NCBI GenBank assembly: GCA_947685225.1
Contig: CANTUV010000035.1
Location: forward strand, 3,045,501-3,109,500
Length of the DNA stretch: 64,000 nucleotides
Direction: 5' to 3'
Source of the DNA: Garcia nutans
Taxonomy: Eukaryota > Streptophyta > Magnoliopsida > Malpighiales > Euphorbiaceae
Part shown: one piece after another, positions 10,437-23,559 of the stretch
Layout: each line of letters opens with the position of its first letter
How positions within the stretch are numbered: position 1 is the first letter of the stretch
The notes under the pieces: model-generated
Told to the model about the DNA's origin: nothing
Database searches by the model: none
What the model saw: only the letters and a program-made list of their open reading frames with translations
Made by a program: the position numbers and the translations under genes

Positions 10437-13400
10437 TTAGTTGCTGCAAACTTCAAGCTTCTCTCTAAGAAACTCAAACTTGCTTCTTGGCAAGAGCTTT
10501 GTAAAAATGTTTGCCAGCTGAAGATCAGTTCTATAATATTTCAGTCCAACAGAACCTTCTTTCTGTAGATATCTAAGAAAGAACAACTTGATATTGAAGT
10601 ACTTTGTCTTCCCATGAAAAACACGATTGTTTGAGATAGCAATGGCAGCTTGATTATCTACAAATACTTCTGTGCAACCTTCTTGCTTCAAGTTTAGATC
10701 AATCAACACTTTTCTAAGCCACAAAAATTGATTTGCAGCAGCTGTTGCTGCAATGAATTCAACCTCAGCTGTTGATTGAGCAACTATTTCTTGCTTCTTG
10801 GAACACCAAGAGAACACACCTGAACCAAGATTAAAATAATAACTTGTAGTACTTTTCATGTCATCAAGAAAACCAGTATGATCACTGTCAGAATATCCCT
10901 GTAAAATGCAATTCTGACTTGTACAGAATTTAACTCCAAAATTCATTATTCCTTTCACATACCTCAGTACTCTTTTAGCAACCTTAAAATGAGTTTCAGT
11001 TGCACAATTAGTAAACCTAGATAGTAAGCTTATTGCATGTAAAATATCAGGTCTTGTAGCCGTAAGATACATCAGACATCCCACTAGGCTTCTGTAAAGA
11101 GTTTCATTTACTCTTTCAGCTTCATCCTTCTTACATAACTTCTCTTTCTGACACATAGTAATAGCTATGGCTTTGCACTCATCCATTCTGAATTTTTTCA
11201 GAATTTTTTTTGCAAATTTCTTCTTACTTAAAAATTTTTTTCCTTTTTTCTGCTTGATTTCCATTCCGAGAAAATATGACATCTCTCCTAAATCAGTCAT
11301 TTCAATGGTGTGCATCATATCTTGAACTTTTGAACTAAATCAGAATTGATTCCTGTAACCAGCAAATCATCAACATACAAGGAAACCAAAACAAAATTGA
11401 TTTCATCACCTTTGATGTAGAGGGTAGCTTCACTAAGACTTTTCTTGAAACTCAGCTTCATTAAATGTTCATCAATTATGTTGTACCAGGCTCTTGGGGC
11501 ATGCTTCAAACCATACAGGGTTTTCTTGAGTAGATACACATCATCTTTATGCCCCTTTACTGCAAATCCTTCAAGCTGCTCAATATATATCTCCTCCTCA
11601 AGAAGACCATTCAAAAATGCAAATTTAACATCTAGCTGGTATATTTTACAGCCTTTTTGTGCAGCCATTGCCAATAACAATTTGATGGTATCTAGTATAG
11701 CAACAAGAGCAAACGTATTAGAAAAATCAACACCAGAGATTTGAGCAAACCCTTTTACAACAACTCTGGCTTTATGTTTGTTGATAGAGTCATCTGCATT
11801 TAGCTTGGTTCTGAACACCCATTTCACTCCTATCACCTTTCTGCCTTCAGGCCTTTTTACCAGTTGCCAAGTTTGGTTTTCTCGATCATGCTCAGCTCCT
11901 CTTTCATTGCAGCTATCCATTTTGGATATTTTTTTGCTTTCCAAAAATCTGCTAGTTCAAGAATAGCAACATTACATTGATAGATATCAGAAAGTGATCT
12001 TGTACCTCTAATGGGTACATCATCAATCAATTCATCTTTCTTTAGCTGGAACATAGAACCTTGCTCAAGAACTGATTGCTCTTCTTTCCAATTCCATTTT
12101 GCACTTTCCACAAAGTGAACATCCCTACTTATCAAAATTTTTCTTTAATGTGGTTGAAAAACTCTGTAAGCTTTTGAAACCAAGCTGTATCCCATAAAGA
12201 TCCTAGCTTCAGCTCATTTGTCCAGCTTGTCCCTTTTGATTTGTGGCACATAAGTGAAACACAAACAACCAAACACTTTAAGATTTTTCAAGGAAAGTTT
12301 GTATCCATACCATGCTTCAAAAGGAGTCTTCCCCTCCACTGCTTTAGTGGATAGTCTATTGAGCAGAAACACTGATGTATTTGCAACCTCTGCCCAATAC
12401 TCTTTTGGTAAGTCTTTTTCTTGGAGCAAACATTTGGCCATCTCCATTACCGTACAGTTCTTCCTTTCACTTACTCCATTTTGCTGAGTATATGGAGCAG
12501 TGGATTGATGTTCAATTCGAGCTTCTCACAGAACTGGTTAAATGTTTCTGACGTATATTCTTTCCCATTGTCAGACCTTAAAGCTTGTATTTTTTTAGTC
12601 ACTTTGTATTTCAATCCATTGCTTAAACTTCCAGAAAGCACCAGCCACTTCTGACTTAAACCTAAGAAAGTAAATCTAACACATTCTATTGTAATCATCA
12701 ATGAAGAGCAAATAATACTTACTCCCATTTAGAGAAGGAATTTTGCAAGGTCCAGCCAAGTCTGTGTGAATTAATTGTAGCTTCTCAATTGCTCTCCAGT
12801 TTGATTATTTGAAGGGAAGTCTAGCTTGTTTTTCATACTGACAAGCTTTGCAATATGGTAGATCAGCTTTAAGGTAAGGCAAGCCTTGAACTAACTCTTT
12901 CTTCTGCATACTCAAAACAACTTTATGATGGAAGTGACCCAGCCTCTTATGTCAAATTTCTGTATTGACTTTTACTGCAAAGAAGGTTATTTGCTCCTCC
13001 TTTAAAGGATCTAGTGCAAAGCTCTTTTCCTTCATCTTCACTCTGAACACATCTTCATCTTTTGTGTCTTTGATCAAGCATTAGTTATCCTCGAAGATCA
13101 CTTTGAGTCTACTTTTAAGCAACCGACCAACACTCAATAGATTTTGATTGATTTTAGGTACAAATAACACTTCTCGAATAAGTTTTGTACCTAAGCAGCT
13201 TTCAATTGCATTCGTGCCTTTGCCTTTCATAGCAATATACTCCCCATTACCAATATTTACTTTAGTGGTCACTATTGTATCTAGATCTCTGAAAAGATTA
13301 TGGTTAAATGTCATGCGATTTGTGCAACCACTATCAATGAGCCATTTATCACTTGAGCTACTGGTTGCAAAACATGATGCCACAAAGAGTTGCTCCTCCT

Positions 13401-14150
13401 CTACTTGATCAACTATTTGAGCAATATTTTTCTGCTGAAGATTATCTTAAGTTATGATTTTCTGTTGAGTGTTGCTCTTGCATATTTTTTTATGATGACC
13501 CATTTTCTGATATTTCTCACACTTTACATCTGGTTTTCTTAAACACTTAAAAGGTGGATGACCTTTTTTGCCACAATGCTTGCAAGGAGGAAAGTCTGAT
13601 TTATTAGGTGAACCAAAACTTTTTTTCTTGTTAGTTTTGTGCTTTCCTTTGCCTCCTTAATTTATTTGAACCTTTGCTAGCAAAGCACCTTCAACAAACC
13701 CTTCATTACTCATGAGCTTTCTCTGCTTTTGTGCCTGCAAAGAAAGATTTTTAGCATTCTCCAAAGAAGAAATAGTAGCCTCAAACCTTTCAGGTATAGT
13801 AACAATAATTTTTTGAACTATTCTTGTATCAGAAAACTCAGTACCAAACAACCGTACCTTGTTTACAATATTGAGAAGTCTATCTGAATACTCTTTGATA
13901 GTTTCAGATTCCTTCATCTTCTGTATTTCAAATTCTCTAACCAGGTTCATCACTTGCATTCCTTTGATCTTCTCATTTCTTTCATACTCCCTTTTGAGAA
14001 AAGTATTGATTTCAAAGGTTGTCTTCAAGGTCATAATTATGGTAAAGATTGCAAGTGAAACTGCAACAAACAAACAAGACTTTGCCTTGGACTTTCTTGT
14101 CTTCCTCTCTTTATGATTTTTCATCTGAGCTACTATAGGATTGTTTGGTA
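10437..14150 (-). pseudogene. Broken gag-pol of copia element 1
   Basis: Minus-strand fragments lie in copia order. Gag: 14124-13657, followed by two zinc knuckles at about 13590-13480. The first is canonical CKHCGKKGHPPFKC; the second has Tyr for its second Cys. Protease: WLIDSGCTN (13383-13081). Integrase: LRSDNGKEYTS (12728-12471) and the region at 12447-12214. Reverse transcriptase: 11944-11315 with LYVDDLL. RNase H: 11318-10437 with AQSTAEVEFIA and a C-terminal IFTKLLPRSKF. Successive pieces are in different frames, with several stops between integrase and RT. No function is expected. Confidence 0.9.
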
Positions 14151-14375
14151 ATGGAAGAACTTTGTAGTCTTCATCAACAACCTTCTAGAGATCATTTGCA
14201 TCCAAGTAAGCCTCCATCTTTATAGTCCAAACCTGATAATTTTCACTATTGAAACACAGGTGGTACAATGGCAGTAAAAGAGTTTTCTAAACTTGATTGT
14301 CCAGTGTCCATTGCTTTTGATGAATTCACACTAATTTTTCACAGGTCCCTCAAGAAGAAAGCTCTTATACCAAAT

Positions 14376-15055
14376 TATTAGTGTTTTAGAATATAAGGAG
14401 TAATAGAAAGCAAAAAATAAGGATAGTGAAAAAATATGTGCTGGAAAAATCTGTATGTATTTTTTTTTATTGAACTGAATATTACTTATACAACAACAAC
14501 AACAAAGCCTTAATCCCAAGTCAATTGGGGTCGATATGGATTCTTCTTTTTCCACTCAATACGATTTAAGGTTATCTCTTCTAATAGATGTAACATTATA
14601 AGATCATTTTGAACCACCTTTGACCAAGTCAGTTTAGGCCTACCTCTACATCTCTTAGTTATATCTACTCTAACTTGTTCGGTTTTTCTAACTGGCGCAT
14701 CGCTAGATCTTCATTTCACATAACCAAACCACCTCAATCTATATTCTCTTATCTTATCTTCAATAGGTGCTACCCTCACTTTTTCTCTAATGCACTCATT
14801 GCGGATTCTATCCATCCTAGTATGAACTGAATATTGCTTATATACAGAAAAATTCAGCCAACAGTTCTTGAAATTAAGCAACGAAATGGAGCATGTTTAC
14901 ATGTTTAACAAACTCCTAAAACCCATCAACTAATTAGCCATTACATTTTGAAAGAGTCAAATAAAAACTAAAAGATTAAAATATGACAGATATAAAAAAT
15001 TCAAGCTGAGATATTGATCAAGTCTTATTGCAGCAATTGAAGCAACCCTTCAACA
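14376..15055 (-). repeat. 5' LTR of copia element 1, split by a LINE insertion
   Basis: Without the insert and one target-site copy (352 bases) this LTR is 328 bp, close to the 319 bp of its partner. The inner end has lost the TG (now TA). The outer end keeps CAACA, followed by the AATAT duplication. Confidence 0.9.
14491..14822 (-). mobile_element. 5'-truncated RTE-clade LINE fragment (ORF C-terminus)
   Basis: On the minus strand this 332-base insert encodes the C-terminal end typical of plant RTE retrotransposons: RMDRIRNE, then LRWFGYV, RGRPKLTW and a Trp-rich end before TAA. It is followed by the (GTT)n tail (14504-14491), the usual RTE 3' terminus. One in-frame TGA follows LRWFGYVK. A 20-bp target-site duplication with a single mismatch flanks it (14471-14490 and 14823-14842), both copies being LTR sequence. 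The 5' truncation and long duplication fit target-primed reverse transcription. It post-dates the copia insertion. Confidence 0.9.
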
Positions 15056-15300
15056 AATATCTGAAATATAATTTTAATTTTTGGCCCCGGCAAACCTATA
15101 GAGGGAAAGTGATAATAATCATATATAGATGCATAGCAACCAAAATTTAAAATTTTTGTACATGTACAATAAACATGTCAATCCAATAAATTTCTCTTCT
15201 TTTTCTTTTTTTCTATTCTCTAATTTGTTTCCTCTTTCTTGTCAAGCCCTCATGACTGATGAGAAAACAGATCACAACATGATTAATTTTTTGATACTAA

Positions 15301-18300
15301 TTAAAGGTGTCGTCCAGCAGCTTTTCCACAAAGTAGAACATTGTTAGGAATGTCATATTCATTAGCAAGACTATGGACTGACGTCCAGACTCTGAGATAG
15401 AGCTGCTGACCAAGATACTGCCTCTCCCATATTGCAGACCTGATGTTCCACATTCCCTGGTTGTCCAATGACACCAATATAGCTGTCCAAGAATTTGGAT
15501 ATACCTGCAAGGAAATGATTGTCTATCAAGAAATGGCATTCACTATTCTTGAAAAGCTGCTTCTGATCTAATTTTTGTAAAAACAACACTGAAGTAATAG
15601 GCAGCCTGATGTTGCAGGATGAACTATGAATACAATGTCAATGCACACTGTTCATATAAGCGGGCTAAAATGAAGAATATCTTGGCTATTGTCTTTACTA
15701 AATATGATCATATGTTCATCAGTGGAATTTCGCACTACTTTTACCTGAGCAGTATGTCTGGTGAGAGCATCAACTAGATTGTAGGTGTGTCTCTTATCTT
15801 GTGTCCACTGGCCTTTACCATAACTGTACATGTTGTAACAGGAATGATTTGAGCCTATGTAACTAGCAAAAATTGAGTAAATGAAGCAAAATATTTAGAC
15901 TTACCCAACAACCCAAAAGTCGTAACCATCAAGATGCCAAGATTGCATGGCATATTCATTGTTTTGGAAAATGATTTCAACAAAATCATGGAGAGAATTT
16001 GGGATGACAGAGGCAGCTACATATGCAGGACCACCAGAAGGAAGGGTTTGGATGGAATCCACACTGAAGATTCCAGGGATATTGAAGTAATCAGCAAGCT
16101 TCAATGGGGTATCAGGATTAACATGGGAGACCCTGTTAACTGCATAGCGCTTCTTTCCATTTATTAAAGGTGCAGAATTGGCCAACACAATTGTTTTTGT
16201 TGGAGTTATCTTTCCGTAGTGATATGAGCCTTGAGGATTGGGCCTGGCTGCACTTGCTGTCAAATTCCACCTGTAAGTTCTGGCTTGCCTCATAGACCAG
16301 TGAAATAGGCCGGTAGGAGCAGCAGGCAGCGGTCCAGATGCTGGAGTATGAGAGTTTGAGTAGTGTAAGACTGCAGTTGCTGTGAGAACTTGCTTAGTAA
16401 AACGTGTGGATGCGACAATGTAGTAGTCCTTTGGAGGCTGATCTAAGGTTACTAAGACAGCTACTGATTGTCCAACGTGCACATCGAGAGAGTCATAGAT
16501 ATTCTGAACAGTATGAGATCCTTCAACCTCAACAAGCTTCATTGTATGACCCTGAATCCTGAAGTTTAAGGAGGTTGACAAACCCACATTTGAGACTCTG
16601 AACATATAGGTTTTACCTGAAGCAAAAAACCAAAAGCCAAAAAAATTTTCAGTGAAAGAACGTGTAAGATATTACAAGACAAAATGGTTAAACTTTCAAT
16701 AACCTATGGTAGTCAAGAATAAAGATAAGGGAATCACCTTGATCACCATTGAATGTAGCATGAGTCTGGCCATTTATAAGGACTCCATCTGGAAAGGGAA
16801 GAGATTTTCCTGAGTCTAAATATGCTTGTAATGTCTGCAAAGTGTGAAAACAATGTCAAATTAATATGGATGTTGTAAGTGGTTCAGGAAAAATCAGCCA
16901 TTCACAAGAAAGTAAAATTTTTGACGAAACTCGGTCGAAGAAACATGTAGCATTTTAGTGAATAAATAACTGATCCAGTATTGAAGGACCAACAGCATTT
17001 TGTAATGAAACATTTATAGCAAAACACAGTAGCTTCAAAAATCACAATTCACCACAATTTTATACATGTATGCTTTTAGATTTTGAGTCATTCAGGTAAT
17101 ATCTTAGTTTTCAAAAAAGGTATTTCCAGCAAGGCGAAAAAGATCATCTGTTCAGTTGAATTTTGAACAAGAAAGGGAATGAAATGCACAAGCACAATCT
17201 GATAAGCCATCAACTTGTTTGGCAGGCTGACAGCATCTTTCACCTTTCATGAATACAGAACCTTCAAAATTGAAGAGAAAAAATTATCTTTCTTACCTTG
17301 TGGTCAGTCTTGTACCAATCACCAAAAAGCAGAGTGAAATCTCCATCAGGGTTTGCGAAAGGGATTGGAATTCTAGGTCTTTCATAGATATTGAGGCCTC
17401 CATACCCTCCAGCAGCTCTATGAAACAGAGTTGATGGGAAATATGTGAAGGTCCCAATCTGATCTTTGGTTTGAAACTTGTAAGTGTAGTTTGAGTCTGG
17501 AGGGATGGGGCAGTTAGTTCCTAGAACTCCATCTTGCCATGAGTTCTTCCTTTGTTTAATGCCATTCCTGGTTACGATACAATAGATTCTTGTTATGGTA
17601 TGTACTCATTTAAGTATACACAATTACATAGTTATGGAAAAAGAAATAGTAATGCTCCAACTAGCTAAACTTTTATTTATTATATTGTCCTTTTGTTGAA
17701 CAAAAAGCAAAAAGACAAATGTGAAAAAACTTAGCAAATTATCCAAATAGAGACATATACCAGCAATTTGGATGAATTAGCAATACATTGATTTTTTTTT
17801 TAAATGGAAGAAAAAGAAAAGAAAAAAGAACTGTGTGCATTTTTTTGCTTCAGATCCAACAGAATTCCAAACAATTGATGTTAAGCCACCATTTTGCTAA
17901 AAAAGATCCACATTGTAGATCTTGAAGGAAGATTGAAACTACTATTTTTGCTATTTCCAGAGCACCTAAAATTACAGAACATTTTCCCTTCTTCCAATTT
18001 CCAAACATGAATCTTTTTTACTCAAAAGCAACAATATAGACTCCCATTACATATCCAAGTCCAGAACATTAAAAACTACAACAGGATTTTAAAAAGAAAG
18101 TACTAAAGCCAAGACAACAAATAGAGGAAAATGTAGTAACAGAAAGAAGTAGAAAACTCACCATGTCAAGAGGAAAGGCTGATCCAGCTTGTTAATGAGG
18201 TTGAGAATGATATTATCATTAGTGACCACATCAAGTCTAGGACCAGGAAATTGGCCATTAATAAGAATAACCTATGGAAGTTCAAATAAGATCAAAACTT

Positions 18301-18520
18301 TAGATACCCAGAACAGTCAGTCAAATATCTCATCAATCAAACTACCAAAAACAACTAAAAAACAAGAAAAACCAACCTGTTGAGGTTTACCCAGAGGAGA
18401 AATAGTCCCATAAGTCACAGTCCAAGTGTAATACTTATATGGGTCATCTGCATTGACTAAAGAAACACCCAAAACAACCAAAACTCCACAAAGTAAATGC
18501 AGAAAAACTGATTTTCCCAT
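15301..18520 (-). CDS. SKU5-similar multicopper-oxidase-like protein, copy 2 (SKS2)
   Basis: Seven exons on the minus strand: 18520-18377, 18271-18162, 17567-17297, 16834-16738, 16616-15905, 15823-15745, 15504-15301 (538 codons plus TAA). Introns are GT-AG and fall at the same places and phases as in SKS copy 1. The exception is that the single 712-base exon here is split 346+366 in copy 1. MGKSVFLHLLCGVLVVLGVS is a signal peptide start. I chose this Met over one 13 codons upstream because it aligns with copy 1 and because the upstream Met lies in an apparent leader intron. Domain motifs are as in copy 1 (INGQFPGP, FRVSNVG, SWHLDGYDF) and laccase copper ligands are lacking. The C-terminus ends CGKAAGRHL with no GPI signal. 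It is intact and a tandem paralogue of copy 1, in the same orientation. Confidence 0.94.
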
Positions 18521-18525
18521 TGGAC

Positions 18526-18648
18526 CTGCAAAAATTCCAGTAAACCGAGAACCCACCAAAGTCAGTTATAAGTAACAAAAACAAAGAAATCAGCTTAAAG
18601 AACTCTCAATAGAAAGAGCTAGATGAAATAACTAAGAAGTAATTTTAC
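18526..18648 (-). other. Probable 5' UTR intron of SKS copy 2
   Basis: A donor (CTTG|GTAAAATT, GT at 18648-18647) and an acceptor (TTTTTGCAG, AG at 18527-18526) bracket 123 bases, ending five bases before the ATG at 18520. The leader exon would run upstream from 18649. The position parallels the leader intron proposed for copy 1. Confidence 0.5.
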
Positions 18649-18749
18649 CAAGCTTAAGGGTCTGTTTCAAACTCTTCTGGGTCACAATCCAAAGAAAGGG
18701 TTTAGTGATTCTTAAATAAAGGACAAGGCGCGAAAAGGAGCTTCACTGG

Positions 18750-21700
18750 GTGAGTACTGTGAAATGTAGCCCAGTGCTTGCTGTTATTGAAAATAAAATT
18801 GTTAAGAAATTCTATTTTTTTTCTTATAAATTATTAAAGCACCTATGTTATTAGCATATATGCATATGATTCTTAGAATCAACACTCAAAAAATAATTTT
18901 TAAATAAATAATAAAGTATCATTTTAAAGAAAATTTAATTAAGATTTACATATTAATTAATTTAAAAATAATATTTCTTCTTCTTTAGTTATAGTTCATT
19001 TAACCTTTTAATAAATTTTTAATATGTTAAATTTTGATTATATTTATATTTAATATTATTCATTAAGTATATTTTATAAATATATTTCACATTAAAAATA
19101 TATATAATAAAATAAATATAAATTTATATCTTTAATAAAATAATTAATTATTTTAATTTTGGATAAAATAAAAATTGTGTCAATCAATTTAGCATGAGAA
19201 ATAATAATAATAATAATTAATAAAATAAGATATAAGGTTTTTATTTTAATGTATAAGGTTTGCAAACTGTAGTTTTATTCGGCGCAATTGACGCGTTTCC
19301 GTGTTCGTTATAATTGTTTTGCTTTAAACAAAAGTTATTTCTTGCCGCTGCTATATTCATTTCTCCTTTTTTTCTTTTTTTTTTCTTTACCAAACTAGCC
19401 TAAAATTGGGCTTGATTATTGCTTTACTAATTACTTTTATAAGTTGGTCATTTGATTTTTATTAAATTTATAAAATTTCCACTATTTTAAAAAAGTAGAT
19501 GAGCCAATAAAACTAAATTATTCCCTTCCTTTTTTTCTTTTCATGTGTTTTGCTTATGGTATTTATTCATTTATCTTGCATGATGTGAAAGTTCTTATTA
19601 TATGAAAGCACACAACATACTTATTTTTATTTTGTGAATTAATTCTGAATTTTATTAATTTTAAAACTTACATTTATTAATAAACACGAATAATTATATG
19701 TTTCATTTGCTCTCTTTTTATATTATTTTTTAAGCCGTGTTGATTGATATCAATGCATATGCTTTATCTTTGATATTTAAAAAAAAAGGGATATATCTAA
19801 TTATTTATAAAGATATTTAGAATTTATTTACCTGATTTTATGTGAAATTTTAAATTTTACATAATATATCTTATATTTTAAATGAATATTTAAATTATTA
19901 GTTGAATGGCTTTAACTAATTCTTTATGGGCATATATGTCTTGGTCCAGCTAAGAAAGAACTCATATCCGCCTGCCTACCATTGAATTCCTGTCTTTTTC
20001 TTTTTTATTTTAATTAAGAGTTTGTTATTTAAGAATATTACAATTTTTTTAACGATTCAGTATTCTATAATCTAAAATTTATAGATTAATTTGAATTACT
20101 CACTCTTAAATTTTTACAGATGTTCGTAGTTATAGTTTAAATTCGAGATTTCTAATTAAAAATAATAAATTTCTATTATCTCAACTCAATAACTTATCTT
20201 TTAAAATTCGTATTGGGATTAGTTTAAAAAGTAATTATTAAATTTATATATATAAGTAGATATTTTTTATTAAAATGAGTTTAATTTTTATGATTAAATG
20301 ATAAATAAAAATTTGTATATTTATAAAAATTTTAATTTTAATATAATTGATTTGTCTTTAATATACCATCTTAATACTAGATTAAAAATAAAGGTTCAAA
20401 TGTTGCATTGAACCTCTTTATCAGGCATATAAAGAACAGATAGCAAAAACTCCATATGGCTTCTGCCACCTCTTAGTCCATCCAATTAGATCATTATAAA
20501 AATCATTAGCTATAAGTAAACCGATTTTTTAAGATTCAAGAATCTTGTATAAAATGGGAAGTAGTCCCTCCCTCCCAAAATAATTATTTTTTTTATCTCA
20601 CAATATAGCTCAATATTTTATTTAAATTATAATTGTATTGTAAATTAACTATCATACTTCTATTAAAATATTTTATAAACAATAATATTATATTTGATTA
20701 TATAAAATTTTTAAAATTATAATTATTTTGACTCAATTAATAGCTATTTTGATTTTTTATTTTTACAATAATTATTAGCTATTTAATATAAATTGAGGGT
20801 AAAATAAATAAATTATAGAAAAAATTTATCAATTAACTAAATAATCTAATTTTTTTTAATATATATGTGATGAGAAGTGTCTTTTATCATTATTTCTTGA
20901 GTCAATATTTGTTTTTTCTTTTTATTTTTAACCTACAAGTGCAAATCTTCATATTAATAATGAATGAAAAAAAATGTAACAATCAATTTTTTTTTATTTT
21001 TTTCTGAGTTAACAAAATATAAGATAACTAAGTGAAATTAAACTCCTACCAATAAGTGTATTTAGTATATTTAAGAAAAATATTTTTTTAAAATTCAAAT
21101 TATTAATAGATATTATGAAAAACTATATATATCATGAATAAACACAGGGGTGACATTACTTCATTTCCTGCAACTAGACATAAAACACAGCAGTCTTAGC
21201 TACAGTGTGAATTATTATAATAGTTGATGAACTTACAAAATACATCTTATAGTATCTAATTTCTTTAATAAGATGTTAACAATGTGAGATAATAAGTTCA
21301 TAATATGATAAATCTTGGTTTTCATTTCTCAAACTCAATCTATACCATCATTAATTTGATTTTAAAAATATATATATTTAATTCAAGTGATATAATTTTT
21401 TAAAATAAAATCATAAATTGGATCCATTTAATACTATTAAAGTAACCAAAACAAGTGTGGAAAAACGAAGGGTTTCTTTTGTCTTTTGACTAAGGAAATA
21501 GAAGTGGACGCCACACCTGACTTAATAAAAATTACGGTTGCGCGTGACCCCATTTGATCTTCAAATTTGCGGTGGAATGATAATTTAACACTTATTTTGC
21601 CTACCCACTGCCCTTCTGCTTTAGGCTTTAGAGCAATTTTTATTTAATTATATTTTAAATTTTTTTTTAACTGAAAAAAAAATTAATTGTTAATATTCCG

Positions 21701-23319
21701 ACCTAAGTCCCTGTTAATATGCCAAAAGCCACAATTTTTTTTTACTGGTAAAATTTTCAATCATCATTATTCTTCTCTTTATACTTTACAAATTTTTTAT
21801 ATATTAATTTTTTATTTAAACAGTAAAAAAATATTTATCATTTTTCATTTGAGACAAATTTATACATCAACTGCGATTAAATCTTTTTAAAGATGAGTTT
21901 AAGAATAAATTTTTGGTGTGTGATTTAAATACGTATAAAAATTATCTATTAAATGTTGATTTCGAAAATCTGATTTTAGTCAATAAAAAAAAGTGAACAA
22001 TTCTCTTATTAATCAAGTTAACTCTTAAAAGTTATAAAATTGAATCGACGTATTGTATGGGAGTAATTTATTAAATATTTCTAATTTAATTTTAATTGAA
22101 GTTTAAATTATAATCTTATAATATAAAATTTCACAGTTTTGGAGAAATAACTATAATAGACTAGTATCTTTGAATCTGATATTAACGAACTAAATTAAAC
22201 CAAATTATTAGTTGAAAGTTAAAACCACCAAATGAAAATGATGTTCATGTTCATTATGAATATGTGTTGACCAAAAAAAAATAATGTTTATGCTTATTAT
22301 GGTGTTGGGTTGTGACTTATGATAGAATTTACACACAAAAGGGTGAGAGGTGCCTCACTGCATTGAGTAGTCTAATAATTAATGGCACATCCCCTTTTTA
22401 ATTTCTTTCTGTCTTTTTTTTTTTCAACTTATCACAAACATAAAATGACCCAAACTTGATATTAATTGGTAGTGAACCTGTGGTGTTAAAGTTCCTCTCT
22501 AGCAACTGGCAAGGGTGCATCTAGTATTTACTATGATTAATTTCGTCAATTCAATGCATGAAATAAAACTGCATATCTGTGTACATTATAAATATATAAC
22601 TATCATTATACATTTGCATTAAACTAATTAGAAGCACCATGTTAATAAGTTTATATCACAATATGTTACTTTATAAATATTTGTGATTGGATGGAAATGG
22701 GGTGATATATGGAAGCCTATGCTAACAATAGAAAATGTATATGGTTTGATATGAACTGACATATTATGATATATGATGAATTCATTTATATTGATTTAGG
22801 AGAGTCAATCTTAAAAGCTAGTTATTAAAGTTAGAGAGCTCAATTATATATTAATCACACATATATTTTATATTTATTTAATATAAAATTTTATTTAATA
22901 TACAATGAAGGGGGGTTATGGAGGATAATACAATCCGATAATAAGTCATATTGTTTTGACTTTTTTGAAAAAAATGGTTTTGGAGTATCTAGGCATAGTT
23001 TATGCCATGATCAATATAGATAGAAAGAATAGCTACGACTATACGTAAATACTCTTGCATGTGTCCTACGCTCCAGATGAAGATAAGAAATCACTATTAT
23101 TATTAAATAAAAAAAGAAAAATTTTAAGATGAATCTGATTCATATCTTATTTATAGATCAGGTGAATCACAAATCGTAATTAAAAATTAATTTAAATTAT
23201 TTTTTAAAATATTATAATTAAAATTATAATTTATAATTGATCGGTCCATAAATAAGAATATATATGAAATTCACCGTAAAATTTCTGTAAAGAAAAACTA
23301 TAAAACTCATATGAAAAAG
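18750..23319. other. AT-rich intergenic DNA
   Basis: About 4.5 kb upstream of SKS copy 2, with no supported gene on either strand. It is mostly poly-A/T and (AT)-rich sequence with short low-complexity runs. Open frames here are short and of A/T-biased composition. Confidence 0.6.
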
Positions 23320-23545
23320 CCAATTTGTTATATCAAAGTGTGAGCCCTGAGAATAGAGATATAAAAGTTAACCACCTAGAATCGATCCATGACCCATAGA
23401 AAAAAATTCAATTTGTTATATCAGAGTGTGAACCCTGAGAATAGAGATATAAAATTTAACTATCTAGAATCAATCCATGACCTCTACTTTAAAGAAAGGA
23501 GTCCTTTACCAAGTAAGCTAGCTAATCGCCTTTACCCGCCTCCAC
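23320..23545 (-). mobile_element. tRNA-derived SINE-like element with internal 80-bp duplication
   Basis: On the minus strand, 23530-23461 reads like a degenerate tRNA: GGCGATTAGC, an A-box-like TAGCTTACTTGGTAAAGG, and a B-box-like GGTCATGGATTGATTCTAG. This is the usual head of a Pol III SINE. Downstream of the head (lower coordinates) a roughly 84-base segment containing ATCCATGACC...GTGTGAACCCTGAG is present twice (about 23321-23404 and 23405-23488). The stretch is not a functional tRNA, because stems and anticodon arm are degenerate. No clear target duplication or tail was found. Confidence 0.5.
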
Positions 23546-23559
23546 CAATAATATATAAT

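Larger units (their letters stand above)
10107..15055 (-). mobile_element. Degenerate Ty1/copia LTR retrotransposon 1
   Basis: The element is complete in outline and read on the minus strand. Two related LTRs (10107-10425 and 14376-15055) bound an interior in the copia order gag, protease, integrase, RT, RNase H. The same 5 bases, AATAT, flank both ends (10102-10106 and 15056-15060), which marks the insertion. The primer-binding site TGGTATAAGAGC (14372-14361, minus) lies just inside the 5' LTR and fits initiator tRNA-Met. A purine-rich tract (10440-10426, minus) precedes the 3' LTR. All domains are interrupted by stops and frameshifts, so it is dead. It sits between the two SKS paralogues, and a LINE fragment is inserted in its 5' LTR. 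Confidence 0.93.

Noticed and set aside
14331..14555. Minus frame with a Cys run
   Set aside because: It spans the (GTT)n tail of the RTE fragment and the LTR; the Cys run is the simple repeat in a shifted frame.
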